Shown: positions 22,677 through 31,501, numbered from the stretch's first letter. The stretch is DNA of 64,000 nt from Arthrobacter_N sp051262515 (GCF_051262515.1 NZ_JBIMER010000002.1:62001-126000); one strand, 5' to 3'. The notes: generated by a model from the sequence alone, not told the origin. A program made the numbers and translations.

Positions 22677-23747
22677 ATGACTCCCTCCGCCGCGCCGCTG
22701 GTCCTCGGCATCGAATCCTCCTGCGACGAGACCGGCGTCGGAATCGTCCGCGGCACGGAGCTGCTGGCCAACGCCGTCAGCTCCTCGATGGACGAACATG
22801 TCCGCTTCGGCGGGGTCATCCCCGAAATCGCCTCGCGGGCGCACCTGGACGCCATGGTCCCCACGCTCCGCGCCGCGCTGGACGCCGCGGGGGTCACCCT
22901 GGACGAGCTCGACGCGCTCGCCGTCACCTCCGGCCCGGGGCTCTCCGGCGCCCTCATGGTCGGCGTCGCCGCCGCGAAGGCGCTTTGCCTCGCCACCGGC
23001 AAGCCGCTCTACGCGATCAACCACCTGGTGGCCCACGTCGGCGTCGGGGTGCTCGACGGCGGCGCGCTGCCGTCCAGCCTCGGAGCGCTGCTGGTCTCCG
23101 GCGGCCACACGGAGATCCTCAAGGTCGATTCGCTGGCCACCGACGTCGTCCTGCTCGGGGCGACGATCGACGACGCCGCCGGCGAGGCGTACGACAAGGT
23201 GGCCCGGCTGCTCGGCCTCGGCTACCCTGGCGGGCCGGCCATCGACGCGATCGCCAGGCAGGGCGACCCGAAGGCGATCCGTTTCCCGCGCGGGCTGACG
23301 CTGCCCAAGTTCACCGGCACCGCGGAGATCCCCGGCAGGCACCGCTACGACTTCTCCTTCTCCGGGCTCAAGACCGCGGTCGCCCGCTGCGTGGAGCAGT
23401 ACGAGGCGCGCGGCGAGCAGCCCCCGGTGGCGGACATCGCGGCGTCGTTCCAGGAGGCCGTCGTCGACGTCGTCACGTCCAAGGCCGTGCTGGCCTGCCG
23501 CGAGCACGGGCTGGAGAACCTGCTGCTCGGCGGGGGGGTGGCGGCCAACACCCGGCTGCGCGAACTGCTCGCGGCCCGGTGCGCGTCCGCCGGCATCTCG
23601 CTGCGCATCCCGAAGCCGAGCCTCTGCACGGACAACGGCGCCATGGTCGCGGCGCTGGCCGCGCAGCTGGTGGTGGCCGGCGTCGCCCCGTCAGGGATCG
23701 CGTTCGGCACCGACTCCGGTCAGCCCGTCGGCGCGATTTCGCTGTAG
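22677..23747 (+). CDS. tsaD: tRNA N6-adenosine threonylcarbamoyltransferase TsaD
   Basis: Catalytic subunit of t6A synthesis: it transfers the threonylcarbamoyl group to A37 of tRNA. A 356-residue ASKHA-fold metalloprotein with LGIESSCDETGVGIV at the N-terminus, NHLVAH as the metal-binding HxxxH motif, SGGHTEI and LLGGGVAANTRLRE. Start ATG 22677 follows TAAACT by seven bases with no ribosome site, so the mRNA is probably leaderless. It is 4.7 kb away from rimI, its usual neighbour. Confidence 0.96.
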   Translation: MTPSAAPLVLGIESSCDETGVGIVRGTELLANAVSSSMDEHVRFGGVIPEIASRAHLDAMVPTLRAALDAAGVTLDELDALAVTSGPGLSGALMVGVAAAKALCLATGKPLYAINHLVAHVGVGVLDGGALPSSLGALLVSGGHTEILKVDSLATDVVLLGATIDDAAGEAYDKVARLLGLGYPGGPAIDAIARQGDPKAIRFPRGLTLPKFTGTAEIPGRHRYDFSFSGLKTAVARCVEQYEARGEQPPVADIAASFQEAVVDVVTSKAVLACREHGLENLLLGGGVAANTRLRELLAARCASAGISLRIPKPSLCTDNGAMVAALAAQLVVAGVAPSGIAFGTDSGQPVGAISL

Positions 23748-23753
23748 GCCGCC

Positions 23754-24104
23754 ATGGAATCCACCCTGTTGATGAGCGCGCTGCTGGGCCTCGGCATGGC
23801 CGGGCTGTACTTCGGCATCTGGGCGTACGACGGCATCTGGCGCTCGTGGGCCGGATCCGCCTGGGGGCGCCACTGCCCGCACCTCGGCATCGGGATCCTC
23901 TGGGCCGGGGCGGGCCTGACGATGGCGTCCTTCGCGTTCGCGATGGACGAGCTGTTCGAGTCGCCCGGAACCGCGCGCGCGGCCTTCGCCGTCTGCGCGG
24001 TCGGGGGCACCGGCGTCGTGCTGGTTTCCGTGGTCCTCGGGTTGACCCGGTTCCCGCGCTTCATGGTCCCGGCGTGGCTGCGGGCGTACCTGGACGGGAA
24101 GTGA
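23754..24104 (+). CDS. Small membrane protein, about three segments
   Basis: A 116-residue hydrophobic protein with membrane segments at about residues 5-25, 43-65 and 75-98, ending in a basic tail (RFPRFMVPAWLRAYLDGK). It begins seven bases after tsaD and is probably co-transcribed with it. No family recognised. Confidence 0.7.
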   Translation: MESTLLMSALLGLGMAGLYFGIWAYDGIWRSWAGSAWGRHCPHLGIGILWAGAGLTMASFAFAMDELFESPGTARAAFAVCAVGGTGVVLVSVVLGLTRFPRFMVPAWLRAYLDGK

Positions 24105-24114
24105 CATCCGGCGC

Positions 24115-24238
24115 CGTTTCGCCGAAGCCAACCACCGCTCCCTCCCGTTTCGACGAAGGCAGATGTCCCTTTTCGGGCCGAAACGAGCATCTGCCTTCGT
24201 CGAAACGAGGGGGGAGAGCATCTGGCTTGGGCGAAAGC
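24115..24238. repeat. Quadripartite palindromic repeat, copy 2 (complete)
   Basis: Units at 24115-24134 (degenerate), 24146-24165, 24188-24207 and 24219-24238, with the same 31/22/31 geometry as copy 1. The inner arms read CGAAGGCAGATG and its exact complement. It lies between the convergent membrane-protein and ligase genes. Confidence 0.9.
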
Positions 24239-24246
24239 GGGGCGGG

Positions 24247-25389
24247 TCAGGCGATGTGCATCCGCGCGACGTTGTCCGCGACGACGGCGCGCAGGTCGCC
24301 GTCGTGCGCCTTCGCCACCCGCCGCTGCCACTGGTAGCCGGCGCCGCCGCGGATGATCCGCTCGACGTCCACCAGCTCGTCGGAGCAGCCCAGCTTCTTC
24401 GCGACCGGCTCCAGCCGGTTGAGCTCCCGCTCCAGGTGCTCGGTCACCAGCATCTCGTCCCCCGCGGCGTTGAGGATGATGATGGCGTCCAGCCCGTAGC
24501 GGGCCGCGCGCCACTTGTTCTCCACTCGGTACCACGGGGGCATGACCGGGATGGTCCCGCCGTTGTCCAAGGTGGTGGACATGTCATCCACTAGACATTG
24601 CGTCAGGGCGGCGATCGCGCCGATGTCCTGCAGCGAGGACAGGCCGTCGGCGATGCGCATCTCCACGGTCCCGAACCGCGGCACCGGGCGGATGTCCCAG
24701 CGGATCTCGGTGATGTCGTCGATGACGCCGGTGTGGACCATGTCCCGCACGTACCCCTCGAAGCCCTCCCACGTCTCGAAGTGGTAGGGGAGCCCGGCGG
24801 TCGGCAGCTGCTGGAACATGAGGGCGCGCTGCGAGGCGTACCCGGTGTCCTCGCCGCCCCAGAACGGGCTCGACGCCGACAACGCCTGGAAGTGCGGCTG
24901 GTAGTTGACCAGGCCGTCGACGATCGGCAGCGCCTTGTCCCGGCGGTCCAGCCCCACGTGGACGTGCACCCCGTAGATGACCATCTGCTGGCCCCACCAC
25001 TGCGTGCGGTCGATCAGCTTCGCGTAGCGCTCCTTGTTGGTCACCGGCTGCAGCTTCGGCGGCGCGAAAGGGTGCGACCCGGCGCAGTACAGGTCCACGC
25101 CCATGGGGTCGGTGACGTCGCGGATGGCCTTGATGTTCGTGTGGAGCTGCCTCTTCGCCTCGTCGACCGTGTCGCAGACCCCGGTGACGATCTCCACCGT
25201 GTTCAGCAGGAGCTCCTGCTTGATGTGCGGATGCTCCTCGTCCTCGTCGAGTTCGCCGTGGAGGGTGTGGACCCCGAGCAGCACCTCCTGCGCGACCGAA
25301 CGCAGGTCGCCGGTCTCGCTGTCCACGAGCGCGATCTCCCATTCGACGCCGAGGGTGGACTGCCGGGACTCGGCGAAATCGATCTGCAT
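24247..25389 (-). CDS. Carboxylate-amine ligase, YbdK/GCS2 family
   Basis: A 380-residue member of glutamate-cysteine ligase family 2. It opens with STLGVEWEIALVD, the family's GxExE nucleotide/metal site, and carries VHVHVGLDRRDKAL and RFGTVEMRIAD. E. coli YbdK has weak gamma-glutamylcysteine activity; in actinobacteria the true substrate is unclear, as these bacteria usually use mycothiol. Start ATG 25389 (MQIDFAESR) has AGGAGCC upstream. Divergent from the GH3 lipoprotein gene. Confidence 0.9.
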   Translation of the reverse strand: MQIDFAESRQSTLGVEWEIALVDSETGDLRSVAQEVLLGVHTLHGELDEDEEHPHIKQELLLNTVEIVTGVCDTVDEAKRQLHTNIKAIRDVTDPMGVDLYCAGSHPFAPPKLQPVTNKERYAKLIDRTQWWGQQMVIYGVHVHVGLDRRDKALPIVDGLVNYQPHFQALSASSPFWGGEDTGYASQRALMFQQLPTAGLPYHFETWEGFEGYVRDMVHTGVIDDITEIRWDIRPVPRFGTVEMRIADGLSSLQDIGAIAALTQCLVDDMSTTLDNGGTIPVMPPWYRVENKWRAARYGLDAIIILNAAGDEMLVTEHLERELNRLEPVAKKLGCSDELVDVERIIRGGAGYQWQRRVAKAHDGDLRAVVADNVARMHIA

Positions 25390-25455
25390 CCAGGCTCCTG
25401 AAAATCGTGCGGGTGGGACGGCTGACAGTCTATCGGCACCGGTACCCTTGGACCC

Positions 25456-27192
25456 GTGGCCTTGCGCATGAGAACCCTGACCGTGACGGTACTCACCGCC
25501 ACCCTCGCCCTGGCGGCGTGCACCCCGACGCCGGCGCCGCCCTCGGGCACGACGCCGGGTGCGCCGGGCGCGGGCGGCGACGCACCGGCGTCGTCCTCCA
25601 GTGCGCCGGACCCCGAACGCACGTCCTGGGGGCCGCTGGCGTCCGACGTCGAGGCGGCCGCCGACGCCGTCGCAGCCATGGGCACCGCGGAGAAGGCGGG
25701 GCAGGTGCTCGTCGACCACTACACCGGGACCGATCCCGCCGCCGAGCTGGCCAAGGTCGACGAGCTGCACCTGGGCGGCGTGATCGTGATGGGCGACAAC
25801 GTGCCGCTGGCCGCGGGCGGAAACGCGGGCGGCGCCGCGGCCGGCGAGGGCGCCGCCGGCGGAGCGAGCGGAGTCGACACCGAGGCCCTGGCGGCGACGA
25901 CCGCGAGGTTCCAAGAGACGCTCGGCTCCGGCCGCGACTGGCCCGGCATCGTCGCCGTCGACCAGGAGGGCGGGGCCGTGGCGCGCGTCAAGGCGCCGCT
26001 GACCGAATGGCCCGCGCCGATGGCGTACGGCGCGGCGGACGACGCCGGACTGACCGCCCGGGCGCACGAGGCCATGGCCACCGAACTCGCCGCGCTGGGA
26101 TTCACGATGGACTTCGCGCCCGACGCCGACGTGACGCTCGGCCCCGCCGACCCGGTGATCGGGGCGCGATCGTTCTCCTCGGATCCGGAGTTCGTCGGCG
26201 AGCACGCCGCGGCGGGGATCGAGGGCATGCTCGACGCCGGGGTGCTGCCGTCCGCGAAACACTTCCCCGGGCACGGCTCGGTGACCACGGATTCCCACGT
26301 GGGGCTGCCCGTGCAGGACGCCTCCCTGGAGGAGCTGCGGACGCGGGACTGGGCGCCGTTCTCCCGGACGATCGAGGCGGGGGCGCCGATGGTGATGGTG
26401 GGGCACATCGCCGTCGAGGCGCTGGAGCCCGGCGTCCCGTCGTCGCTCTCCTCCGCGACGTACGACGCGCTGCGGGACCTCGGATTCGAGGGCGTGGCCG
26501 TGACCGACGCGCTGAACATGGGCGCGGTGGAGCAGTCCGCGCCGGGCGGCGGGGCGGCGGTGGACGCGCTGGCGGCCGGGGCCGACCTGCTGCTGATGCC
26601 GACGTCTGTCGAAGAGGCCCACGCGGCGGTGGTCGCGGCGGTGGACTCCGGAGAGGTGCCCGCGGAGCGGCTGGACGAGGCGGCGACGCGGGTCGTGGCG
26701 ATGATGATGTGGCAGGGGCGGCTGGCGTCCGAGCTGGACGACGGCGGACGGTCGCTGTCCGCGGCGGACCCGGCGTCCTCCGGGGAGGGCGCGGGGGTCG
26801 AGCTGGGTGCGGAGCTGGCCCGGGCGTCCGTGACCGTGGTGGACGGGGAGTGTTCCGGGGCGCTGGTCGGGGCCGGAATCCGGATCGCCGGCGGGACCGC
26901 GGAGGACCGCGCGCGGCTTGCGGAGGCCGCGGGGAAGGCCGGGTTGGCCGTGGGATCGGGGGAACTCGTGACGCTGCTGGGCGGATCCCACGGGGCCGGC
27001 GCGGGCGACGTGGTGGTGTCCCTGGATGCGCCGTGGGGGCTGGCGGGGTCCGCCGCGGGGACGAAGATCGCGCTCTACGGGCGGACGGTGGAATCCTTTG
27101 GGGCCCTGGTGGCGGTGCTGAAGGGCGAGTCCGAGGCCCCGGGGCGGCTCCCGGTCGCGGTAGGGGAGTACCCGGCCGGAACGGGCTGCTAA
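25456..27192 (+). CDS. GH3-family glycoside hydrolase lipoprotein (beta-N-acetylhexosaminidase-like)
   Basis: A 578-residue exported enzyme. The N-terminus ends in the lipobox LALAAC, followed by a Pro/Ser/Gly linker, so it should be a lipoprotein. The GH3 domain contains VAVDQEGGAVARV, AKHFPGHGSVTTDSH (with the Asp/His pair used by NagZ-type enzymes) and VAVTDALNMGAV. It probably removes N-acetylglucosamine from wall fragments outside the membrane. A C-terminal domain (about 450-578) is less conserved. GTG 25456 is preferred because it lies seven bases after TACCCT; ATG 25468 is possible. Confidence 0.9.
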   Translation: MALRMRTLTVTVLTATLALAACTPTPAPPSGTTPGAPGAGGDAPASSSSAPDPERTSWGPLASDVEAAADAVAAMGTAEKAGQVLVDHYTGTDPAAELAKVDELHLGGVIVMGDNVPLAAGGNAGGAAAGEGAAGGASGVDTEALAATTARFQETLGSGRDWPGIVAVDQEGGAVARVKAPLTEWPAPMAYGAADDAGLTARAHEAMATELAALGFTMDFAPDADVTLGPADPVIGARSFSSDPEFVGEHAAAGIEGMLDAGVLPSAKHFPGHGSVTTDSHVGLPVQDASLEELRTRDWAPFSRTIEAGAPMVMVGHIAVEALEPGVPSSLSSATYDALRDLGFEGVAVTDALNMGAVEQSAPGGGAAVDALAAGADLLLMPTSVEEAHAAVVAAVDSGEVPAERLDEAATRVVAMMMWQGRLASELDDGGRSLSAADPASSGEGAGVELGAELARASVTVVDGECSGALVGAGIRIAGGTAEDRARLAEAAGKAGLAVGSGELVTLLGGSHGAGAGDVVVSLDAPWGLAGSAAGTKIALYGRTVESFGALVAVLKGESEAPGRLPVAVGEYPAGTGC

Positions 27193-27212
27193 GGCCCCCT
27201 CTCCCTCCCTCT

Positions 27213-27305
27213 CGTTTCGACGGAGGTAGATGTCGGTTTCGGGGCCGAAACCGACATCTACCTCCGTCGAAACGGAGGGGTGCGACATCTGGCTTCGTCG
27301 AAAAT
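27213..27305. repeat. Quadripartite palindromic repeat, copy 3 (three units)
   Basis: Units at 27213-27232, 27255-27274 and 27286-27305; the left outer unit is missing. The central 62 bases form a perfect inverted repeat with 30-base arms and a two-base centre, the best copy in the window. It lies between the GH3 and DUF559 genes. Confidence 0.92.
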
Positions 27306-27427
27306 GGGGAGGGCGGCGGCGGTGTCCGAGGGCGCCCCCCGTGGGTGCGACGGCGGGTGGCGCGGCCCCGGCGTCGTGCCTGTGGATATCGCCTGCGGCG
27401 ATTCGCCCTTTTAGGCACCATGGGGTC

Positions 27428-28378
27428 ATGGAGAATCCGGACCCCGCGAAACCCCCGCCCGAGCCGCCGGGCATATTCGTGTTCGCGGACGGCCTCGCGC
27501 GGGGGATGACGCCGGGGAAGCTGCGCTCGTCCCGGTTCGAAGCGCCGACGCGAGGGCTGCGGCAGGTGCCCGACAACGGGGAGCCGCGGCTCGACGTCCT
27601 ACGCGCATACATGCGGCTGGACCGCGGGACGTACCTCAGCCACCGGAGCGCCGCGCAGGCCTGGGGCATGTGGGCGCCGGACCGGGACGGCGTGTTTCCG
27701 ATCCACGTCACGCGCGTCAGGGGCAGGGGTGGGCACGCGCGGCGGCCGAACGTCGTCGGACACGTGGCGCCGCTGCTGGAACGCGACCGGCGCGTGGTGG
27801 AGCGGATCGCGCTGACGTCGCCCGCCTGGACGTGGGCGGATCTGGCCGGGACGGGGCTGAGCCTGGGTGACCTGGTGGCCGCCGGCGACTCGCTGCTCCA
27901 ACCCGAGGACGGGCCGCCGCGGCCGGACGATGTCCTCGGAACGCACCCGCTCGCCACGCTGGCCGAGATCGACGACGTCCTCGACCGCCGTTGCTCCGTC
28001 CCCGGCGTGCGGCTGGCGCGCGAGGCCCGCGAGCTGCTGCGGCCCGGTTTCTATTCGCCGATGGAGTCGCGGCTGCGGGGGATGCTGGTCGCGGAGGGCA
28101 TCGGGGACCTGGAGGTCAACGTCCGGCTCGAGTTCCCGGACGGGTGGTCCGTGGTGCCGGATCTGGTGATCCGGTGGGCGCGCATCGCGATCGAGTATGA
28201 CGGCGAGCACCACCGCCTGGACCGGAAGCAGTACGAGCACGACATCGACCGCGACGCCGGGCTGCGCGATCGCGGATGGAAGGTGCTGAAGGTGACGAAG
28301 ACCGTGTTCACGCCCGCGGGCAGGGACAAGTTCCTCGGCCGGCTGCGACGCGAACTGCTGCTGGCCGAGGACGCCTGA
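27428..28378 (+). CDS. DUF559/Vsr-like endonuclease-domain protein
   Basis: A 316-residue protein of a family common in actinobacteria. The N-terminal half (about 60-200) resembles the AbiEi-like winged-helix region (YLSHRSAAQAWGMW). The C-terminal domain is DUF559, related to the very-short-patch-repair endonuclease fold: VPDLVIRWARIAIEYDGEHH, then DIDRDAGLRDRGWKVLKVTK. The DLVI...IEYDGEHH acidic residues match the expected nuclease site. Role unknown: DNA repair, defence or repeat maintenance are all possible. It is flanked on both sides by palindromic repeat copies 3 and 4. Confidence 0.8.
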   Translation: MENPDPAKPPPEPPGIFVFADGLARGMTPGKLRSSRFEAPTRGLRQVPDNGEPRLDVLRAYMRLDRGTYLSHRSAAQAWGMWAPDRDGVFPIHVTRVRGRGGHARRPNVVGHVAPLLERDRRVVERIALTSPAWTWADLAGTGLSLGDLVAAGDSLLQPEDGPPRPDDVLGTHPLATLAEIDDVLDRRCSVPGVRLAREARELLRPGFYSPMESRLRGMLVAEGIGDLEVNVRLEFPDGWSVVPDLVIRWARIAIEYDGEHHRLDRKQYEHDIDRDAGLRDRGWKVLKVTKTVFTPAGRDKFLGRLRRELLLAEDA

Positions 28379-28392
28379 CGCGGGCCAGCACG

Positions 28393-28485
28393 GATTTCGA
28401 CGGAGGTAGATGCCCCGTTCATCCGTTTCGACGAGGGCAGATGTCGGATTCGCGCCCGAAACCGACATCTGCCTTCGTCGAAACG
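28393..28485. repeat. Quadripartite palindromic repeat, copy 4 (three units)
   Basis: Units at 28393-28412, 28424-28443 and 28466-28485; the right outer unit is missing. Spacings are again 31 and 22. It lies between the DUF559 and shikimate dehydrogenase-like genes and ends 40 bases before the latter's start. Confidence 0.9.
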
Positions 28486-28524
28486 GGGGAGGGAGGGCGC
28501 GCCGGTCCGGACTACGCTGGAGCC

Positions 28525-29340
28525 ATGCCCATCTTGAACAAGGACATGACCCTCTGCATCTCGCTGTCCGCGCGCCCGAGCAACAACGGCACCCGGTTCC
28601 ACAACCACCTCTACGGGCAGCTCGACCTCAACTGGATCTACAAGTCCTTCGCCCCGACCGACCTCGCCCAGGCCATCGCCGGCGTGCGCGGCCTCGGCAT
28701 CCGCGGCTGCGCCGTCTCCATGCCCTACAAGGAGGAGGTCATCGCGCTCGTCGACAAGGTGGCCCCGTCTGCCGCCGCGATCGACTCGGTCAACACCATC
28801 GTGAACGACGACGGCGTCCTCACCGCCCACAACACCGACTACTCCGCCGTCGCGGCGCTCCTGGCGAGCCACGCCGTCGACCCGTCCTCGACCGTCGCGC
28901 TGCGCGGCGCGGGCGGCATGGCCAAGGCAACCGCCGCCGCCCTGCGCGACGCCGGATTCACACGCGTCACGATCGTCGCCCGCAACGAGGAAGCGGGCCG
29001 CGCGCTCGCCGGCCTGTACGGATTCGAGTGGACCGCCAAGCACGACGGCGCCACGGACGTCCTCGTCAACGTCACCCCGATCGGCATGGCCGGAGGGGAC
29101 GAGGAGACGCAGCTTTCGTTCACCGAGGAGCAGGTGGAGGCGGCCCACACGGTGTTCGACGTCGTCGCGGTCCCCGCCGAGACGCCCCTGATCCAGGCGG
29201 CGCGCCTCCTGGGCAAGAACGTCATCACCGGCGCCGAGGTCATGACGCTGCAGGCGCTGGAGCAGTTTGTCCTCTACACGGGCATCACCCCGACGCCCGA
29301 GCAGGTCGCCGCCGCCGAGGAGTTCATGCGCGCCGGGTAG
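28525..29340 (+). CDS. Shikimate 5-dehydrogenase-like protein
   Basis: A 271-residue protein of the AroE/YdiB fold. The substrate-binding domain includes GIRGCAVSMPYKEEVIALVD, with the catalytic lysine in MPYKEE, and VNTIVNDDGVLTAHNTDY; the NADP-binding domain includes ALRGAGGMAKATAAAL. The N-terminus (CISLSARPSNNGTRFHN) differs from canonical AroE, so this is probably a paralogue rather than the main aromatic-pathway enzyme. ATG 28525 follows TACGCT by six bases, suggesting a leaderless mRNA. Confidence 0.85.
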   Translation: MPILNKDMTLCISLSARPSNNGTRFHNHLYGQLDLNWIYKSFAPTDLAQAIAGVRGLGIRGCAVSMPYKEEVIALVDKVAPSAAAIDSVNTIVNDDGVLTAHNTDYSAVAALLASHAVDPSSTVALRGAGGMAKATAAALRDAGFTRVTIVARNEEAGRALAGLYGFEWTAKHDGATDVLVNVTPIGMAGGDEETQLSFTEEQVEAAHTVFDVVAVPAETPLIQAARLLGKNVITGAEVMTLQALEQFVLYTGITPTPEQVAAAEEFMRAG

Positions 29341-29367
29341 TCCGGCCGCCGAGGAAGGAAACGCACC

Positions 29368-30009
29368 ATGAGGCTGACGCTGATGCAGTTCGTGACGCTG
29401 GACGGCGTCTCGCAGGGGCCCGGCGCCCCCGACGAGGACACCAGCGGCGGCTTCGGGCGGGGCGGATGGTTCGTGCCGTTCCTCGACGAGCGCTTCATCC
29501 AGTTGGCCGCGGCGTGGCTCGGGGAGGCCGACGGGCTCCTCTTCGGGCGCCGCACCTACGAGAACTTCGCGCGCGACTGGCCGCAGATGGACGATCCGGA
29601 CGACCCCTTCGGACCGAGGATTAACAGCCTGCCGAAGTACGTCGCGTCGCACACCCTGAAATCCGCCGACTGGAACCCGTCCACCCTTCTGGACGGCGAC
29701 GTCGTCGCGCAGGTCGCCGCGCTCAAGAGGCAGCACGGGCGGGAACTGCAGATCCACGGCAGCGCGACGCTGGCCCAGTCGCTGCTCGCCGCCGGTCTGA
29801 TCGACCTGGTCCGGCTGGTGGTCGCCCCGGTGGTCGTCGGCACGGGCCGGAGGCTGTTCCCGGAGGGCGGCGCGCCCGCGGGGTTCCAACTGGTCGGGTC
29901 CGAGTCCACACCGGCCGGACTCTCCATCCACACCCTCGAGGCCGCCGGCACGCCCACGTTCGGCACCTACGACGGGCCGCACCCCCCGGCGAACGACGCC
30001 GCAGCCTAA
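29368..30009 (+). CDS. Dihydrofolate reductase-family (RibD C-terminal-like) protein
   Basis: A 213-residue protein of the bacterial bifunctional deaminase-reductase C-terminal family, often annotated as DHFR-like. It begins MRLTLMQFVTLDGVSQGPG and has LLFGRRTYENFA, LQIHGSATLAQSLLAAGLID and VVVGTGRRLFPEG, all family signatures for NADP binding. Substrate unknown. It starts 27 bases after the shikimate dehydrogenase-like gene and may be co-transcribed. Confidence 0.9.
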   Translation: MRLTLMQFVTLDGVSQGPGAPDEDTSGGFGRGGWFVPFLDERFIQLAAAWLGEADGLLFGRRTYENFARDWPQMDDPDDPFGPRINSLPKYVASHTLKSADWNPSTLLDGDVVAQVAALKRQHGRELQIHGSATLAQSLLAAGLIDLVRLVVAPVVVGTGRRLFPEGGAPAGFQLVGSESTPAGLSIHTLEAAGTPTFGTYDGPHPPANDAAA

Positions 30010-30073
30010 CCCCGCCGGCCGGAGCCTGCCCCCGCCTGCCCTCGCCGCCCCGCCCATTCTCGCCGCCCCGCCC

Positions 30074-30166
30074 AATTTCGACGAAGCCAGATGCTCCCGC
30101 CTCCCGTTTCGGCGAAGGTAGATGCTCGGATTCGGCCCAAAAGCAGCATCTACCTTCGTCGAAACG
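30074..30166. repeat. Quadripartite palindromic repeat, copy 5 (three units)
   Basis: Units at 30074-30093, 30105-30124 and 30147-30166, with spacings 31 and 22; the right outer unit is degraded beyond recognition (only GAAACG remains near 30183). It lies between the convergent DHFR-like and methyltransferase genes. Confidence 0.88.
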
Positions 30167-30197
30167 CAAGGGGGGCGAAACGGGGGAGGCGAGGGGG

Positions 30198-31445
30198 TTA
30201 GGCCGGGGCTACCTCTATGGCCACTCGGGTGTCGCCGATCCGGGTCAGGACCAGCGTCGCCTTCTTCTTCGCCGACTTGCCCGCGCCCGCCAGCAGCACC
30301 TTGCGGAGCTCCTCCGGGGTCACGTCCAGCCCGCGCTTCTTGATGTCCAGCACGCCGACCCCCTCCGCCTTCGCCCACGTCCGCAGGGCCTTGACGTTGT
30401 AGGGCCGCACGTTCAGCACCCGGTAGGGCCGCGCGAACGGCGTCCGAACCAGCGTCGGCGCGCAGAAGTACGCGATGTGCGGGTCCACCAGATGCCCGCC
30501 CACGGTCGCCAGTGCCTCCGCCACCAACCCGGCGCGGATGACCGCCCCGTCCGGCTCGTACAGGAACCCCGCCACGTCCCCGACTGGGACCTCGCCGCGG
30601 AGGGAGGCGCCGGCGTCGTACTCCACGGCGCTAGTCAGTTCGTCGGAGGTGCCGTCCGGGCCGACCACCAGGGCCGCGCGCCGCACGCCGGGCCGGGCCA
30701 GCGGGCCGAACCACAGCGCGGCCTCGGTGACGTCGCCGTCGACGGACACCCACTGCGCCTCGCACCCGGCGGGCAGCGACTCGTGCGGGATGCCCGGCCC
30801 GAGCTTCACGCCGACGGCCAGCCCGCGAGCCGCCAGCGTTTCGACGAAGGACAACGGCGGGCTGAACGCCTCCGGGTCGAAGATCCGCGAGGTCCCGGAG
30901 CTCGACGTCGTGCGGCGCGCGGGGTCGAGCCAGACGCCGTCGAACCCGTCGAGGGCGAACCCGGTCGCGTCCGCGTTGACCACGCGCGCGTTCCGCCAGG
31001 GCATGAGGTTCACCATCGCCGCGGCCGCGGTGGTCTCGTCCAGCTCGACGGCGGTGACCTCCAGGTCCAGCGCGGCCATCGCCATCGCGTCCGACCCCAG
31101 CCCGCACCCCAAATCCGCCACCCGGGCGACGCCGGCGCGCACGTAGCGGCGGGCGTGCATCGCGGCGACGTTCAGGCGCGTCGCCTGCTCCAGTCCGGCG
31201 CGGGTGAAGATCATGTGCGCGGCGAACGGCCCGAGCTTGGCCGCGGCGCGGGCGCGCATCCGGGCCTGGTGCACGACGGCGGCGACCAACTCCGCGGGGT
31301 GCCCGTCCTTGCGCAGGCGCAGGTTGAGCTCCAGCGCTGCGCGGTCCGTGGCCGCGGCGTCCGGGCTAAGCGAATTGAGCAGGCCGAAGCCCTCCGGGGA
31401 CAGCACGGGCGCGAGGTTTTCCACGGCGGGGGAGGGGGAAGCCAT
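30198..31445 (-). CDS. Class I SAM-dependent methyltransferase with THUMP-like domain
   Basis: A 415-residue protein common in actinobacteria. The SAM-binding motif is VADLGCGLGSDAMAMA with the acidic residue in VTAVELDET; WLDPARRT is the probable catalytic motif IV. The C-terminal part (about 320-415: LNVRPYNVKALRTWAKAEGV) is the THUMP-like domain, which suggests an RNA substrate. Start ATG 31445 follows TAGGGT by six bases on the minus strand, suggesting a leaderless mRNA. Divergent from a small membrane protein gene. Confidence 0.88.
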   Translation of the reverse strand: MASPSPAVENLAPVLSPEGFGLLNSLSPDAAATDRAALELNLRLRKDGHPAELVAAVVHQARMRARAAAKLGPFAAHMIFTRAGLEQATRLNVAAMHARRYVRAGVARVADLGCGLGSDAMAMAALDLEVTAVELDETTAAAAMVNLMPWRNARVVNADATGFALDGFDGVWLDPARRTTSSSGTSRIFDPEAFSPPLSFVETLAARGLAVGVKLGPGIPHESLPAGCEAQWVSVDGDVTEAALWFGPLARPGVRRAALVVGPDGTSDELTSAVEYDAGASLRGEVPVGDVAGFLYEPDGAVIRAGLVAEALATVGGHLVDPHIAYFCAPTLVRTPFARPYRVLNVRPYNVKALRTWAKAEGVGVLDIKKRGLDVTPEELRKVLLAGAGKSAKKKATLVLTRIGDTRVAIEVAPA

Positions 31446-31501
31446 GGGACAACCCTAGTTGCCCGCGCCCAGTGGACCGGGCCGCGCGGTACCGTGGAAC
31501 C

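Noticed and set aside
24247..27957. A 1236-codon minus-strand frame extending the carboxylate-amine ligase upstream
   Set aside because: Only the last 380 residues match the ligase family; the rest is opposite the GH3 and DUF559 genes and is low-complexity. The true start is at 25389.
22506..30166. CRISPR array
   Set aside because: The 20-base units alternate in orientation, spacings are 11 and 22 bases, copies are kilobases apart and no cas gene is present.
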